From: JBCCSZ01 sp039821145
GTDB taxonomy: Bacteria; Bacteroidota; Bacteroidia; Chitinophagales; Saprospiraceae
DNA length: 64,000 bases
Direction: 5' to 3'
NCBI GenBank assembly: GCA_039821145.1
Contig: JBCBOS010000023.1
Span: forward strand, 81,572 to 145,571
Part shown: positions 35,075 through 44,247 of the stretch, one piece after another
Position numbering within the stretch: position 1 is the first letter of the stretch
Layout: every line of letters begins with the position of its first letter
The notes under the pieces: model-generated
What the model was told of the DNA's origin: nothing
The model's database searches: none
The model's input: the letters and a program-made list of their open reading frames with translations, nothing else
Made by a program: the position numbers and the translations under genes

Positions 35075-37918
35075 ATGTACAAAGCAGAAGATTGCGGCCT
35101 GTTTATCGGATTGACGACCATGCCTTTTGGGCAGGAACGCGCTTTCTATGAAAATGAAATCGCGCAGGGCATCTTCCGGCAGTACAAAGAAAGGCTTCAG
35201 CAGTTTGGGGACCCGACAGATGAGTCGGAAGCAGCGCAGGCATTTCACCAATATTTTTACCGCCCCAAAGCCTATCGACTCTTCGGCAATTTCGACTTGG
35301 CCGTCCTTTCCCTGGTAGACGATTTTGCCATGAGCAGCCGGGTGTTTCACCCCTACAGTTCGCTGGCCCAACAGGCGGCAGGCCATCGACCGGGCAGTTT
35401 CAAATACCAAACCATCACAGGCCCCGTTCCAGACTTATCACACGCTCATCCTGCCAGCCGGGAAGAACACTTGTCGCCCTCTCCACTGATTGGGAGAGCC
35501 AAGCGAACCTTTCTGGCCAGCCATCAACAGGAACTGGCTGCTGATTCGGTCTATCCCTTCATTGGCATTTGCTCTCTCAAGATCAACAATGCCTTGCTCA
35601 TCGGCGCAGGGGGGCGAAGCGTGCAGCTCGTTTTGCGGGCCTTGAAAGGGATGCTGGAGCAGAGCGAAGAGTACAAAGAGCAACGCCTGGACTACCTGAT
35701 CCTGTCCTCCTTTTCCTGGAATGAAATCAATCTGATTGTATTTTCTGATAGCTACAAATGCATCAGCCGACAAATCCTTCGCGTGCGGGAGTTGGCCCTC
35801 CGAGATTTGCAGCATTTCGGCCAAGGCGATTTGTATGAAAAAACTTGCAGCGACAGCCTGCTGGGACAGTTCATTCGACAAAGAGGGATGGACAAAGAGG
35901 GATGGGAGGTAGCAGGGCATCACGTCTTTGTGGAAACCCACAGCACATTGGGCTTCGACTTTGACTTGGTTTGTCACCCAGAATGGCTGGAGCAAAGACC
36001 AGATCATTTCAAGGAATGGCACGACATCAGTTCCGATGACCTCAAGCTCTATCTTCGCTGGCACATCAAACCCGGACACCTGCAGGAAAGCCTTCGGCTG
36101 CTTCCACCACAGGCCAAACAGCGGATCGTCATTGGCCGGGGCGACATCATCCAGCCATTGCCCCAAGCCGACCTGACACAATTGCTGCAACAGCTCAATC
36201 AGTTGTCGTCGGAGCAAGCCAATGCATTTCGCCAACACATTCGAAAAATCTACACCGTTCCAGAAATCATAGAATCCTCTGACCAGCTCCCTGGCAGCCC
36301 CACTTCTCCCCTCCACCTGGCCTTGACAGAAGAGGTAGGGACCACCTATGCCTTTTCGGTGGAGGAGATTGCAGAAGTTCGCAGGCTGTTGAAGCAGTGC
36401 CGGGTCTCCAAGATTTTGCTGGACAAGCTGGTCAATATGTATGTCAACTTCAACGATGGCATTCAAGACCCCATCCTATATGGCTATTTCATAGAATTGC
36501 GTCCCTTTTTGGAGCACATCCAGCAGGAGGCCACATCCTTCCAATCTGCAGACAGCCCCTACCAAACGGTGAAGCAACTCAGCGAGGTCCTCCAACGCCT
36601 TTGCCAGGCCTTTGAGTTGGCGTACCGCAACCGCTTTCAGCAGAGTTACATCATGAATGAGATCACTGATTACAATCTGGAATTCAGCGGTGGCATTCAA
36701 CAACTGGTCAGTGCCTTCGACGGAGCCTTCAAGGGAATTTCGACAATTTTGGGATGCAAGGATCGCTTTTTGCCCATCGCCTACATCTCCAGCCATTCTG
36801 GCATAGAGTCCGACTTCTACACAGTGAAGCTGAACTACTATCATTTGTTCCATCCAGAGTTTTTCGTGGCCGTGGCAACCCATGAGGCGAGCAACTTCTT
36901 TTTGGAGCGATTGGATACCGCCTCTGGCAATTTGGACGAATACCTCGACCTGCACCGATTGTTCAACGACAAGGTCTATTGCAATGAGCACAGCATCCCC
37001 GATGCGGTCTCCTACTTTCCGGTAGACATCATCACCTACTATCTGGGCTACAATACCAATGGCGAGTTGTTCAGCTATTGGCACTGGGGCAATTTTGTCT
37101 CCACCTCCTTGTATTACAATACGGATGGAAGCATCAATGAAAATCTATTTGCCCAGCTCATGCTCCGCATCTTTTTGTTGCTGCAATATCGGAAAGAGGC
37201 CGACCAGCTGTCTGCCGACCGCCCCCCTTGTACACTGCTGGCGGATTGTTGGCGAAAGTACTTTGGTCCCATCACGAGTCTGGCCAAGAGTCTGTTGAAC
37301 AACCCTCGTTTTCAGATTTGGTATTCTTATTCGGAGACGATGGCCAAAGAAGCAGTCATCGACGACTTTACGGGCATCACGGAAAAGCGGCAAGCTGTCG
37401 AGGGCATCAATACCCGCGACTACTTTGCCCCCATTTTCGACGAAGTCTTGCTCAAGCAGCACGATGTGCGGGAGAAGGAGCGCTTTCTCCAACAGTACAG
37501 CCAGTTGCAGGAGCGAGAGGTCTTGTTGCTCTTGGGCCGCCTGGAAGAGATGGAGAATGTCTCCAATGACATGATGGATGCCTTCCGCAAAGGAATCATT
37601 TTTGAGCGGCGGGATTTCGATGTGTTGCAATCCAATTCCTTTCGGATACACAGCTTGTTTTACGCCTATCTCAAATTGCTGAAGCAACTCAATGGCGACC
37701 GCTTGGAGGTATTGCCGCGAAATGCCCAGGGGGAGCCATCCCATGGAACTTCTTCCGAAAATTGTCTGTTATTTGATGGTATGGGAGGGGTATTCACCCG
37801 AAATTTCGCGTTGAGAAGAAGCTATTTCCGATACAGATCATTGCTGATCCAATCCCTTTGGCACATAGCGACGAAAAGTAAGATCAAATTGTTTGGAAAG
37901 TTTGCCGACGGGCAATGA
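35075..37918 (+). CDS. Unrecognised 947-residue cytosolic protein
   Basis: A long intact reading frame from ATG at 35075 (a TTG two codons earlier is also open). No signal peptide, membrane span or repeat is visible. I cannot place it in a family. The N-terminal third has alternating beta and alpha segments (FGNFDLAVLSLVDDFAMSSR, YLILSSFSWNEINLIVFSDS, VFVETHSTLGFDFDLV), suggesting repeated alpha/beta modules. The C-terminal half is mostly helical and rich in aromatics, including VKLNYYHLFHPEFFVAVATH and EASN; there is no HExxH motif. Downstream, convergent, are a 72-residue protein and a TIR protein, which hints at but does not show a defence or signalling role. Confidence 0.85.
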   Translation: MYKAEDCGLFIGLTTMPFGQERAFYENEIAQGIFRQYKERLQQFGDPTDESEAAQAFHQYFYRPKAYRLFGNFDLAVLSLVDDFAMSSRVFHPYSSLAQQAAGHRPGSFKYQTITGPVPDLSHAHPASREEHLSPSPLIGRAKRTFLASHQQELAADSVYPFIGICSLKINNALLIGAGGRSVQLVLRALKGMLEQSEEYKEQRLDYLILSSFSWNEINLIVFSDSYKCISRQILRVRELALRDLQHFGQGDLYEKTCSDSLLGQFIRQRGMDKEGWEVAGHHVFVETHSTLGFDFDLVCHPEWLEQRPDHFKEWHDISSDDLKLYLRWHIKPGHLQESLRLLPPQAKQRIVIGRGDIIQPLPQADLTQLLQQLNQLSSEQANAFRQHIRKIYTVPEIIESSDQLPGSPTSPLHLALTEEVGTTYAFSVEEIAEVRRLLKQCRVSKILLDKLVNMYVNFNDGIQDPILYGYFIELRPFLEHIQQEATSFQSADSPYQTVKQLSEVLQRLCQAFELAYRNRFQQSYIMNEITDYNLEFSGGIQQLVSAFDGAFKGISTILGCKDRFLPIAYISSHSGIESDFYTVKLNYYHLFHPEFFVAVATHEASNFFLERLDTASGNLDEYLDLHRLFNDKVYCNEHSIPDAVSYFPVDIITYYLGYNTNGELFSYWHWGNFVSTSLYYNTDGSINENLFAQLMLRIFLLLQYRKEADQLSADRPPCTLLADCWRKYFGPITSLAKSLLNNPRFQIWYSYSETMAKEAVIDDFTGITEKRQAVEGINTRDYFAPIFDEVLLKQHDVREKERFLQQYSQLQEREVLLLLGRLEEMENVSNDMMDAFRKGIIFERRDFDVLQSNSFRIHSLFYAYLKLLKQLNGDRLEVLPRNAQGEPSHGTSSENCLLFDGMGGVFTRNFALRRSYFRYRSLLIQSLWHIATKSKIKLFGKFADGQ

Positions 37919-37938
37919 TGGATGGGAAGCAGTAAGCC

Positions 37939-38157
37939 TTACTGTTGTTCCTTTTGAGCGTTTGCATCAATCAAACGAGCCAAGACAGGGTCCTCACTGG
38001 TAGAGGCAAAAGACTTGCCCTTCAGTTCACTGCCTTTGCGCCCTGATACAATTCTGATGTCTTCTATCAGCTCGGAATAGCTTCCGTATCTGACAGAGTT
38101 GTGCATGTGTTGGCGCTTTTCGCTTTCAAAAAGTGCTCTGTTTAAAAACTTGAACAT
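37939..38157 (-). CDS. Small 72-residue protein with strong ribosome-binding site
   Basis: A hydrophilic, charged 72-residue protein (MFKFLNRALFESEKRQHMHN at the start, ARLIDANAQKEQQ at the end). No family is recognised. On the minus strand AGGAGG lies six bases before the ATG, an unusually good Shine-Dalgarno sequence for this phylum, which supports translation. It converges with the 947-residue gene with 20 bases between stops, and lies downstream of the TIR gene on the same strand, separated by 221 bases. Confidence 0.6.
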   Translation of the reverse strand: MFKFLNRALFESEKRQHMHNSVRYGSYSELIEDIRIVSGRKGSELKGKSFASTSEDPVLARLIDANAQKEQQ

Positions 38158-38206
38158 GAGATTCCTCCTGCTTTTCTAAAAAAATGGTTCCATATACAAC
38201 TATGGG

Positions 38207-38230
38207 AATCTATCCAAAGATAGATTTTTT
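38207..38230 (+). terminator. Hairpin with plus-strand T run
   Basis: A perfect 8-bp stem AATCTATC / GATAGATT with loop CAAA is followed by TTTT on the plus strand. It lies 290 bases beyond the 947-residue gene, past the small minus-strand gene, and also falls in the leader of that small gene. It could stop read-through or an antisense transcript. Confidence 0.45.
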
Positions 38231-38378
38231 GCCCCAAAAGCGAAAGTATATTTCTACTTTTTATTGATAATCAGACTCTTATGAAAAATATTCCTAATAT
38301 CACTGTGGTCTCCATTTCAACAGCATTGCGGAAAAAATAGTTTGGTACGAGCCTGACAAAGCCCCGCTTTAACAAATT

Positions 38379-38882
38379 TTAACCATCCTTTTGCCCCTTG
38401 GACAACAGATTGTAGATTCTCTGTACCACCTGTGTCCAGGCATCGTCCTTGAATTCTCCCCAGCGATTGACGGGCCGGAGGCGACGGTTTTCGTCTTTGG
38501 GCAGGATGTTGAGCTTGGACAGATCGTGAACTTCGTAGAGGAAATTGCGGATGAGGACCGGGACGACGGCAACATCGTCAGTGGGGTCGGCATGTCGGCG
38601 GAGGGCCAGAGGCATTTCAACGCTTCGGATGAATTCGGAGGAGATGTAGTCAGCACTGATGAGGAGAACGATGATGTCGGATTTGACCAGGCGGGTATTG
38701 ATTTCTTTTTCCCAATCGGCACCGGGCGCCAGCATTTCATCGTACCACAAATCGACCAGACCTGAATCGACCAATACAGAGCAATGCTTGCAGAACTCCG
38801 CGCAGTAGTCCGCATCTACCCGGGTGTAGGATACAAACAATTGTGGGATGGATTTTGAATCTGCTACTTTGCCGTCGGTCAT
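38379..38882 (-). CDS. Stand-alone TIR-domain protein
   Basis: A 167-residue protein that is essentially one TIR domain. Landmarks: QLFVSYTRVDADYCAEFCKH (strand A and BB-loop side), LWYDEMLAPGADWEKEINTR, and IIVLLISADYISSEFIRSVE. Glu89 in RSVEM sits where catalytic TIR domains carry the glutamate needed for NAD+ hydrolysis, so NADase or cyclic ADP-ribose synthesis is possible. The ATG at 38882 is used; a TTG 42 bases upstream is open. There is no second domain to supply sensing, so a partner protein would be expected. Confidence 0.85.
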   Translation of the reverse strand: MTDGKVADSKSIPQLFVSYTRVDADYCAEFCKHCSVLVDSGLVDLWYDEMLAPGADWEKEINTRLVKSDIIVLLISADYISSEFIRSVEMPLALRRHADPTDDVAVVPVLIRNFLYEVHDLSKLNILPKDENRRLRPVNRWGEFKDDAWTQVVQRIYNLLSKGQKDG

Positions 38883-39024
38883 TAAAGACTTGTTTAGAAC
38901 GGAAAACGCCCATGGCCCATTCAATGGTATGTTTTGCGTTCAGTCAGTTACTCAATTGGACGAGTTGGCGCCATTGTGTGGTACCAACAGTGTGAAAGCG
39001 GTCGTAAAAATAGCATAAAATAGC

Positions 39025-39061
39025 AAAAGAGTGTAGTCCATCGTACAGACTACACTCTTTT
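39025..39061. terminator. Bidirectional terminator downstream of rpsT
   Basis: A 14-bp perfect stem AAAAGAGTGTAGTC / GACTACACTCTTTT with a 9-base loop provides T runs on both strands. It lies 35 bases beyond the rpsT stop and separates rpsT from the TIR gene. Confidence 0.88.
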
Positions 39062-39095
39062 GAGCCAAGATTGTGCAAATGCGATCAGATACCTC

Positions 39096-39347
39096 TTAGA
39101 GGCTGGCCACGTAGCGGGTCAGTTTTCCTTTGAGGTTGGAGGCCTTGTTCTTGTGCCAGGTATTGCGCTTGGCCAAGCGATCGATCATGCTGATGACCTT
39201 TGGCAAAAACTTTTTGGCTTCTGAAGAGTCGGTCATTTCGCGCAGTTTTTGGATGGCTGTGCGAGTAGACTTCTTGTAGTAGCGATTGGCCAGTCTTTTC
39301 TTGGCATCTTGGCGAATCCGCTTTTTGGCTGACTGATGATGTGCCAT
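39096..39347 (-). CDS. rpsT: 30S ribosomal protein S20
   Basis: An 83-residue S20, which binds the 5' domain of 16S rRNA in the small subunit. The basic, helical sequence is diagnostic: MAHHQSAKKRIRQDAKKRLA at the start and RNTWHKNKASNLKGKL near the end. It is monocistronic, with a consensus promoter upstream and a strong terminator downstream. The roughly 75-base leader may hold autoregulatory structure, but none was resolved. Confidence 0.97.
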   Translation of the reverse strand: MAHHQSAKKRIRQDAKKRLANRYYKKSTRTAIQKLREMTDSSEAKKFLPKVISMIDRLAKRNTWHKNKASNLKGKLTRYVASL

Positions 39348-39421
39348 ATGCTGAATTTCTTATTTGACTTCAAAATGTTTTGGTACAGGGCATAGAATGA
39401 TCCCTTTTCCGTACCGGAGCG

Positions 39422-39453
39422 CAAAGTTATGTGTTTTTGTACGAACAAACAAA
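39422..39453 (-). promoter_or_regulatory. Promoter of rpsT
   Basis: On the minus strand TTTG (39450-39453) is followed after exactly 20 bases by TAACTTTG (39422-39429), a full match to the Bacteroidota vegetative promoter TTTG-N20-TAnnTTTG. The leader to the rpsT ATG is about 70 bases. Confidence 0.8.
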
Positions 39454-39733
39454 TTATGATGTGATAAATGATGTGGCTTTTCGGGAAAAGCAGGGCAACT
39501 ACAGCATCTTTTTTCCCATCCATCCTTCAAAGTAGGCCCAAAGTCTTTCCCTGTGTAGACCAGTGAAAGAAGTGACGGACAAACGGTCATTTATTTCCGA
39601 CATATTTTATAAATTTCTACGATATTTGCTTCAATTTACGCTATAGCAAACAGAGAAGGCCCGACAATTCTTTTTGGCATCAACTTTTCCAGGGTCTTTT
39701 CGTAAAAAGTATCAAAGAGTAAAAACCAAATTT

Positions 39734-42496
39734 ATGAAAGACTACTCCTATGTCTTCAATGCTCACCCCAGCTACATAGAGTCCATCTATCAACAATATC
39801 TCGACAATCCCGAGTCCGTAGATCAAGGCTGGCGCACCTTCTTTCAAGGGTTCGAATTTGCCCAAAATGGCATGAACGGCAGCACCAGCAATGGCCACTC
39901 CACCAACGGCCACTCTGCTGCAGGCAATCAAGTCGACAAGGAATTCGGTGTACAATCCATCATCCACGGTTTTCGCAACCGAGGACATCTATTGTCCACC
40001 ACCAATCCCATACGCGAACGCCGGGACCGCCGCCCGCACTTGCAGCTGAGCGACTACAATCTGGAAGAAAGCGACCTCAACAAGGTATTCAAAGCGGGAG
40101 AAGAGATCGGAATGAAAAATGCAACGCTGCAGCAAATTCTGGATCGACTCAAAGCCATCTATTGCGGCAACATCGGCTTTGAATATTCCTACATCGAAAA
40201 GCGGGAAAGAAGAATGTGGCTGCGCGACAAAATCGAAAATCGCCCTCTGAACAACTATGGCATCGATGTGGAGAAAAGGCACCGCATACTCGAAAAGCTC
40301 AACGGTGCCGTCATCTTCGAAAGATTTTTGCACACCAAATACATCGGCCAAAAGCGCTTTTCCCTCGAAGGAGGAGAAACCGCCATCGCCGCCCTGGACG
40401 CCATCATCAACAAAGCAGGGGAAGACAAAGTGGAGGAAGTCGTCATTGGGATGGCCCACCGCGGCAGGCTCAACGTGCTGGCCAATGTCATGGGCAAAAC
40501 CTACGAGCAAATCTTCAACGAATTTGAAGGCACTGCCATTCCCGATCTGAGTTTTGGAGACGGAGACGTCAAATACCACCTGGGCTTCTCCTCCCAAGTC
40601 AACATGCCCAACGGCAAGATGATGAACCTTAAGTTGGCCCCCAACCCCTCGCATCTCGAATCTGTCAATACGGTTGTCGAAGGCTTCTCACGGGCCAAGG
40701 CAGACATCCTGTACGACAGTGATTACGACAAAATCCTGCCCATCCTGATCCATGGTGATGCCGCCATTGCCGGACAGGGAGTGGTGTACGAAACTGTGCA
40801 GATGAGCCAACTGGAGGGCTACTACACTGGTGGGACCATCCACTTTGTGATCAACAACCAGGTGGGCTTCACCACCGATTTTGACGATGCCCGTTCTTCT
40901 ACTTACTGTACTGGGGTGGCCAGTCTGGTCCAAGCCCCTGTCTTCCACGTCAATGGCGATGACCCGGATGCCGTGGTATTTGCCGTAGAACTGGCCACAG
41001 AATATCGCCAAAAATTCAATACCGATGTCTTTGTAGATATGGTGTGCTATCGCCGCCACGGTCACAATGAGGGGGACGACCCCAAGTTTACACAACCCAA
41101 CATGTACAAGTACATCAGCAAGCATCCCGACCCGCGCGAGATCTACTCCAAGAGGCTGGTGGAAACAGGCGCTGTGGAAAAGGAATTGGCGGAAAAAATG
41201 GAGCAAGAGTTTTGGCAGGAGTTGCAAAGGCGGCTCGACATGGTCAAGCAAAAGCCCCTACCATATGACTACCAACAGCCCGAATTGGCCTGGAGGGCAC
41301 TCAAGAAAACTACTGATCCCAAGGACTTCGAGATCTCCCCTCCTACTGGCATCGAAAGAACACGCGTCGACAGCATCATCCAACACTTGATGACTCTGCC
41401 GGACAACTTCAAGCCCCTCAGCAAAGTCAATCGACTGCTCAAGGGCAAGGCCAAGTTGCTGGACAAAGGACAGTTGGATTGGGCATTGGGCGAACTGTTG
41501 GCCTATGGCTCCATCCTATTGGAAAACAAGAATGTGCGGATGAGTGGACAGGATGTCAAAAGAGGAACTTTCTCGCACCGCCACGCCATCTTCTACGATG
41601 CAGAGACCAATGAGGAATACAACCGCCTCAACCACTTGACCGACGAACAAGGAGAATTCCTGATCTACAACTCCCTCTTGTCTGAATTTGGGGCATTGGG
41701 TTTCGAATACGGCTATTCCATGGCTTCGCCGGATTCTCTCGTCATTTGGGAAGCGCAATTTGGAGACTTTTACAATGGAGCGCAGACCATCGTCGACCAG
41801 TATGTGTCGGCGGCAGAGAGCAAGTGGCAGCGAATGAGCGGATTGGTCATGCTGTTGCCCCATGGCTACGAAGGCCAAGGACCAGAGCACTCCAGCGCCC
41901 GCCTCGAACGCTTTTTGCAGATGTGTGCCGAGAAGAACCTCACGGTGGTCAACATCACCACTCCGGCCAACTTCTTCCACGCCATGCGTCGCCAATTGGC
42001 TCGCCCCTTCCGCAAGCCATTGATCGTCATGTCGCCCAAATCCTTGTTGCGACATCCTCTCTGCGTCTCGCCCATCGAAGCCTTCGAAGACAAGACCGAA
42101 AACAGCTTCTACGAGTACTACGACGACCCGGCTGTCAACAGCAAAAACCTCAAGAAGGTCAAGCGAGCTTTGTTCTGTACTGGAAAGGTCTACTACGATC
42201 TGTTGCAATACAAGATGGAGAATGACCGGGACGATGTCGCCATCATCCGCATCGAGCAGTTGTATCCCTTCCCCAAAAAGCACATCGATGCCTTGTTGGA
42301 AAAGTACAATGCGACCAAAAACTACTGGGTGCAGGAAGAACCGACCAACATGGGAGCATGGCCATTCATCGCCTACAAGTACCCGAAGATGGACTTCGAA
42401 CTGATCGCCCGCAAGCCAAGTGCCTCCCCTGCCACAGGATTCAAAAAGGCACACGACGAGCAACAAAAGGAAATCGTCGAAAAGGCATTTTCCTAA
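39734..42496 (+). CDS. sucA: 2-oxoglutarate dehydrogenase E1 component
   Basis: A 920-residue thiamine-diphosphate-dependent E1 subunit, which decarboxylates 2-oxoglutarate in the citric acid cycle. The ATG at 39734 gives the standard family N-terminus (YVFNAHPSYIESIYQQYLDN). Key segments are IGMAHRGRLNVLANVMGKTY, the TPP/Mg site GDAAIAGQGVVYETVQMSQL, VCYRRHGHNEGDDP, and LPHGYEGQGPEHSSARLERF. A Gly/Asn/Ser-rich linker (SNGHSTNGHSAAGN) joins the N-terminal helix to the core. The E2 gene (sucB) is not adjacent. A strong 12-bp hairpin follows 31 bases after the stop. Confidence 0.97.
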   Translation: MKDYSYVFNAHPSYIESIYQQYLDNPESVDQGWRTFFQGFEFAQNGMNGSTSNGHSTNGHSAAGNQVDKEFGVQSIIHGFRNRGHLLSTTNPIRERRDRRPHLQLSDYNLEESDLNKVFKAGEEIGMKNATLQQILDRLKAIYCGNIGFEYSYIEKRERRMWLRDKIENRPLNNYGIDVEKRHRILEKLNGAVIFERFLHTKYIGQKRFSLEGGETAIAALDAIINKAGEDKVEEVVIGMAHRGRLNVLANVMGKTYEQIFNEFEGTAIPDLSFGDGDVKYHLGFSSQVNMPNGKMMNLKLAPNPSHLESVNTVVEGFSRAKADILYDSDYDKILPILIHGDAAIAGQGVVYETVQMSQLEGYYTGGTIHFVINNQVGFTTDFDDARSSTYCTGVASLVQAPVFHVNGDDPDAVVFAVELATEYRQKFNTDVFVDMVCYRRHGHNEGDDPKFTQPNMYKYISKHPDPREIYSKRLVETGAVEKELAEKMEQEFWQELQRRLDMVKQKPLPYDYQQPELAWRALKKTTDPKDFEISPPTGIERTRVDSIIQHLMTLPDNFKPLSKVNRLLKGKAKLLDKGQLDWALGELLAYGSILLENKNVRMSGQDVKRGTFSHRHAIFYDAETNEEYNRLNHLTDEQGEFLIYNSLLSEFGALGFEYGYSMASPDSLVIWEAQFGDFYNGAQTIVDQYVSAAESKWQRMSGLVMLLPHGYEGQGPEHSSARLERFLQMCAEKNLTVVNITTPANFFHAMRRQLARPFRKPLIVMSPKSLLRHPLCVSPIEAFEDKTENSFYEYYDDPAVNSKNLKKVKRALFCTGKVYYDLLQYKMENDRDDVAIIRIEQLYPFPKKHIDALLEKYNATKNYWVQEEPTNMGAWPFIAYKYPKMDFELIARKPSASPATGFKKAHDEQQKEIVEKAFS

Positions 42497-42527
42497 CCTT
42501 CAACAGCGACAACACCCAAAAAGAGAA

Positions 42528-42556
42528 GTGCTTGGAGTCTGATCGACTCCAAGCAC
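42528..42556 (+). terminator. Hairpin after sucA
   Basis: A perfect 12-bp stem GTGCTTGGAGTC / GACTCCAAGCAC with loop TGATC lies 31 bases after the sucA stop. No T run follows, so it may stabilise the 3' end or act with a factor rather than be a classical terminator. Confidence 0.6.
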
Positions 42557-42689
42557 ATATATAAGAGAGATAGCTATTCAATCAATAAGTAGTTGTACAA
42601 GCAAAAATAACAGATTAGAGGAAGGTAATAACTCTGGGTTGGTTGATTGACAGCCCATCTCTCATTGATAGCAGAGTTGTGTCATTAAC

Positions 42690-42917
42690 TCATAGATTGG
42701 GTTTGACTCTAGACTTTGTTCCGCTCTCCTCGGCCGTTACCCGCGCTCCTCTCCTCTCTCTGCGATCTCTCTTTTGCGCCGACGAATCAGCCCCTGCAAT
42801 GAAGTACAGCATGAAGAAGATGGAAAGTGCAATGGTCAGCCTGTTGTAGAGGAAGGACATGAATTCACCATCATTGGCGACGCCTTCAGAACTAACGTAC
42901 AGAAATAAGTCATTCAT
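42690..42917 (-). CDS. Small single-span protein downstream of the SbtA-like gene
   Basis: A 75-residue protein with one membrane span at about 26-43 (RLTIALSIFFMLYFIAGADS) and a basic C-terminal tail rich in Arg and Lys (KRDRRERRGAR). It starts 11 bases after the SbtA-like stop and is probably translated from the same mRNA. No family is recognised. The position suggests a transporter accessory, but that is inference. The tail region is more GC-rich than the rest of the operon. Confidence 0.6.
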   Translation of the reverse strand: MNDLFLYVSSEGVANDGEFMSFLYNRLTIALSIFFMLYFIAGADSSAQKRDRRERRGARVTAEESGTKSRVKPNL

Positions 42918-42928
42918 ATCAATTGATT

Positions 42929-43909
42929 TTATACAAAGCCTACAACGTTTTGTATGAGAAAGTAATAAAAGGGGATTCCGATGATGATGTTGATTGGGAA
43001 AGTGATTCCCAGGGCCATGGGCAGGTACAAACCAGGATTTGCCTTGGGCATCGCCTGCTTAAAGGCAGCTGGAACTGCGATGTAAGAGGCCCCTGCGCCC
43101 AGTATGGCAAAGAGCAATAAGTTGCCTGCCGAATGCGTGAGAAAGGACGCCATTCCCAAGGCCAACAGGCCGTTGAAAAATGGAATGATGCTGGCAAAGA
43201 GCAACAAAAACCGCCCATTTCGTTTCATATCACCCAACTGGCTGCCCGCCCGGATGCCCATGTCGAGAAGGAACACCGCCAAGAATCCTTTGAAAATATC
43301 GGTGGTGAAAGGTTTGATCCCCTCCGCCTGAGCGTCGCTGGCCAGGTACCCGATGATGAGGCTTCCCAGGATCAGGAAGACGCTGGCATTGTTGAGAGAG
43401 TGATTGAATACCTTGCCGAAGGAAGTATCGGAGACCGAGGTACCCGATTCTTTGCTCTCAGCGAGGGAAATCATCAATATCCCTATGACGATGGCTGGTG
43501 CCTCCATGAGTGCCATGACAGCGATCATGTGACCGCCAAAGCCCACCCCTTCGAAATCAAGAAAAGAAATGGCTGTCACGAAGGTAACAGCACTAACGGA
43601 GCCGTAACACGCTGCGATTGCACCTGCATTCTTTGTACTTACCCGCCGCTTGAGGACAAAAAATGCCATCACAGGGATGAGACAAGCCAAAGCAACTCCC
43701 AAGAGGAGGCTGGCGAGGATTTCGCCGTCTACCGGGCTGTGAGACAACTCATTGCCTCCTTTGAACCCAATCGACAGCAACAGGTAGATGGAAATGAACT
43801 TGGAGGAGTTATCGGGAATTCTCAAATCGTTTTTGAACTGAACGGCGAGGATTCCCAATATGAAAAACAGCAGTGCCGGATTCGTTAGATTTTCGAATAA
43901 ACTCGACAT
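42929..43909 (-). CDS. SbtA-like sodium-dependent bicarbonate transporter
   Basis: A 326-residue transporter with about ten membrane segments. Two motifs are characteristic of SbtA: AIAACYGSVSAVTFVTAISF in the first half and GAGASYIAVPAAFKQAMPKA in the second; the inverted repeat of the fold places both at the substrate site. Cyanobacterial SbtA imports bicarbonate with sodium; heterotrophs can use it to feed carboxylases. The ATG at 43909 lies four bases after the stop of the upstream small gene; a TTG at 43927 would overlap it. The PII-like partner SbtB is absent; two unfamiliar small proteins flank the gene instead. Confidence 0.9.
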   Translation of the reverse strand: MSSLFENLTNPALLFFILGILAVQFKNDLRIPDNSSKFISIYLLLSIGFKGGNELSHSPVDGEILASLLLGVALACLIPVMAFFVLKRRVSTKNAGAIAACYGSVSAVTFVTAISFLDFEGVGFGGHMIAVMALMEAPAIVIGILMISLAESKESGTSVSDTSFGKVFNHSLNNASVFLILGSLIIGYLASDAQAEGIKPFTTDIFKGFLAVFLLDMGIRAGSQLGDMKRNGRFLLLFASIIPFFNGLLALGMASFLTHSAGNLLLFAILGAGASYIAVPAAFKQAMPKANPGLYLPMALGITFPINIIIGIPFYYFLIQNVVGFV

Positions 43910-43913
43910 ATCA

Positions 43914-44177
43914 CTAGCGGATTTCAATCATGGTTTTCTTGGTGAGCTTGAGGTCCAAGCCCAATTCTTCTACCTCAAGCATGAGGGTGTGCAGCTTCAG
44001 GTTTGGAATTTCGTTGAACTCCAATTGGCCATCCTTATTCAACTTCGCTTTGTTGGGATTGATTCCGTTGTTTTTCAGCAACTTTCTGATGACCTTATTC
44101 AGCTTTTCCTTTGTGAAGTTGTGCTTGGTACTTGCACAGGAAGGATGTGTATATGTTTCTGACATTGAGATAACCAT
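43914..44177 (-). CDS. Small protein, first gene of the SbtA-like operon
   Basis: An 87-residue hydrophilic protein (83 residues if started at the ATG at 44165). The middle is basic and helical (FTKEKLNKVIRKLLKNNGIN), followed by a beta-rich stretch (KLHTLMLEVEELGLDLKLTK). I do not recognise a family; it is not PII-like and has no T-loop motif. Immediate linkage to the transporter (4 bases) suggests a regulatory or accessory role. Confidence 0.62.
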   Translation of the reverse strand: MVISMSETYTHPSCASTKHNFTKEKLNKVIRKLLKNNGINPNKAKLNKDGQLEFNEIPNLKLHTLMLEVEELGLDLKLTKKTMIEIR

Positions 44178-44195
44178 CGTCCTAATTTTTTTGAG

Positions 44196-44208
44196 TTGAA
44201 TAATTCAA
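44196..44208. promoter_or_regulatory. Palindrome in the sbtA-lysR intergenic region
   Basis: TTGAATAATTCAA is a perfect 13-base palindrome 19 bases upstream of the first gene of the SbtA-like operon. It is a candidate operator for the divergent LysR-type regulator or part of the promoter. Confidence 0.4.
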
Positions 44209-44247
44209 TTGCACCACAAAGATGTGGGGAATATTTATTAAATTTAA

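Noticed and set aside
38369..38815. Second minus-strand frame overlapping the TIR gene
   Set aside because: It is Ser/Arg-rich with no domain, and the TIR reading frame accounts for the sequence.
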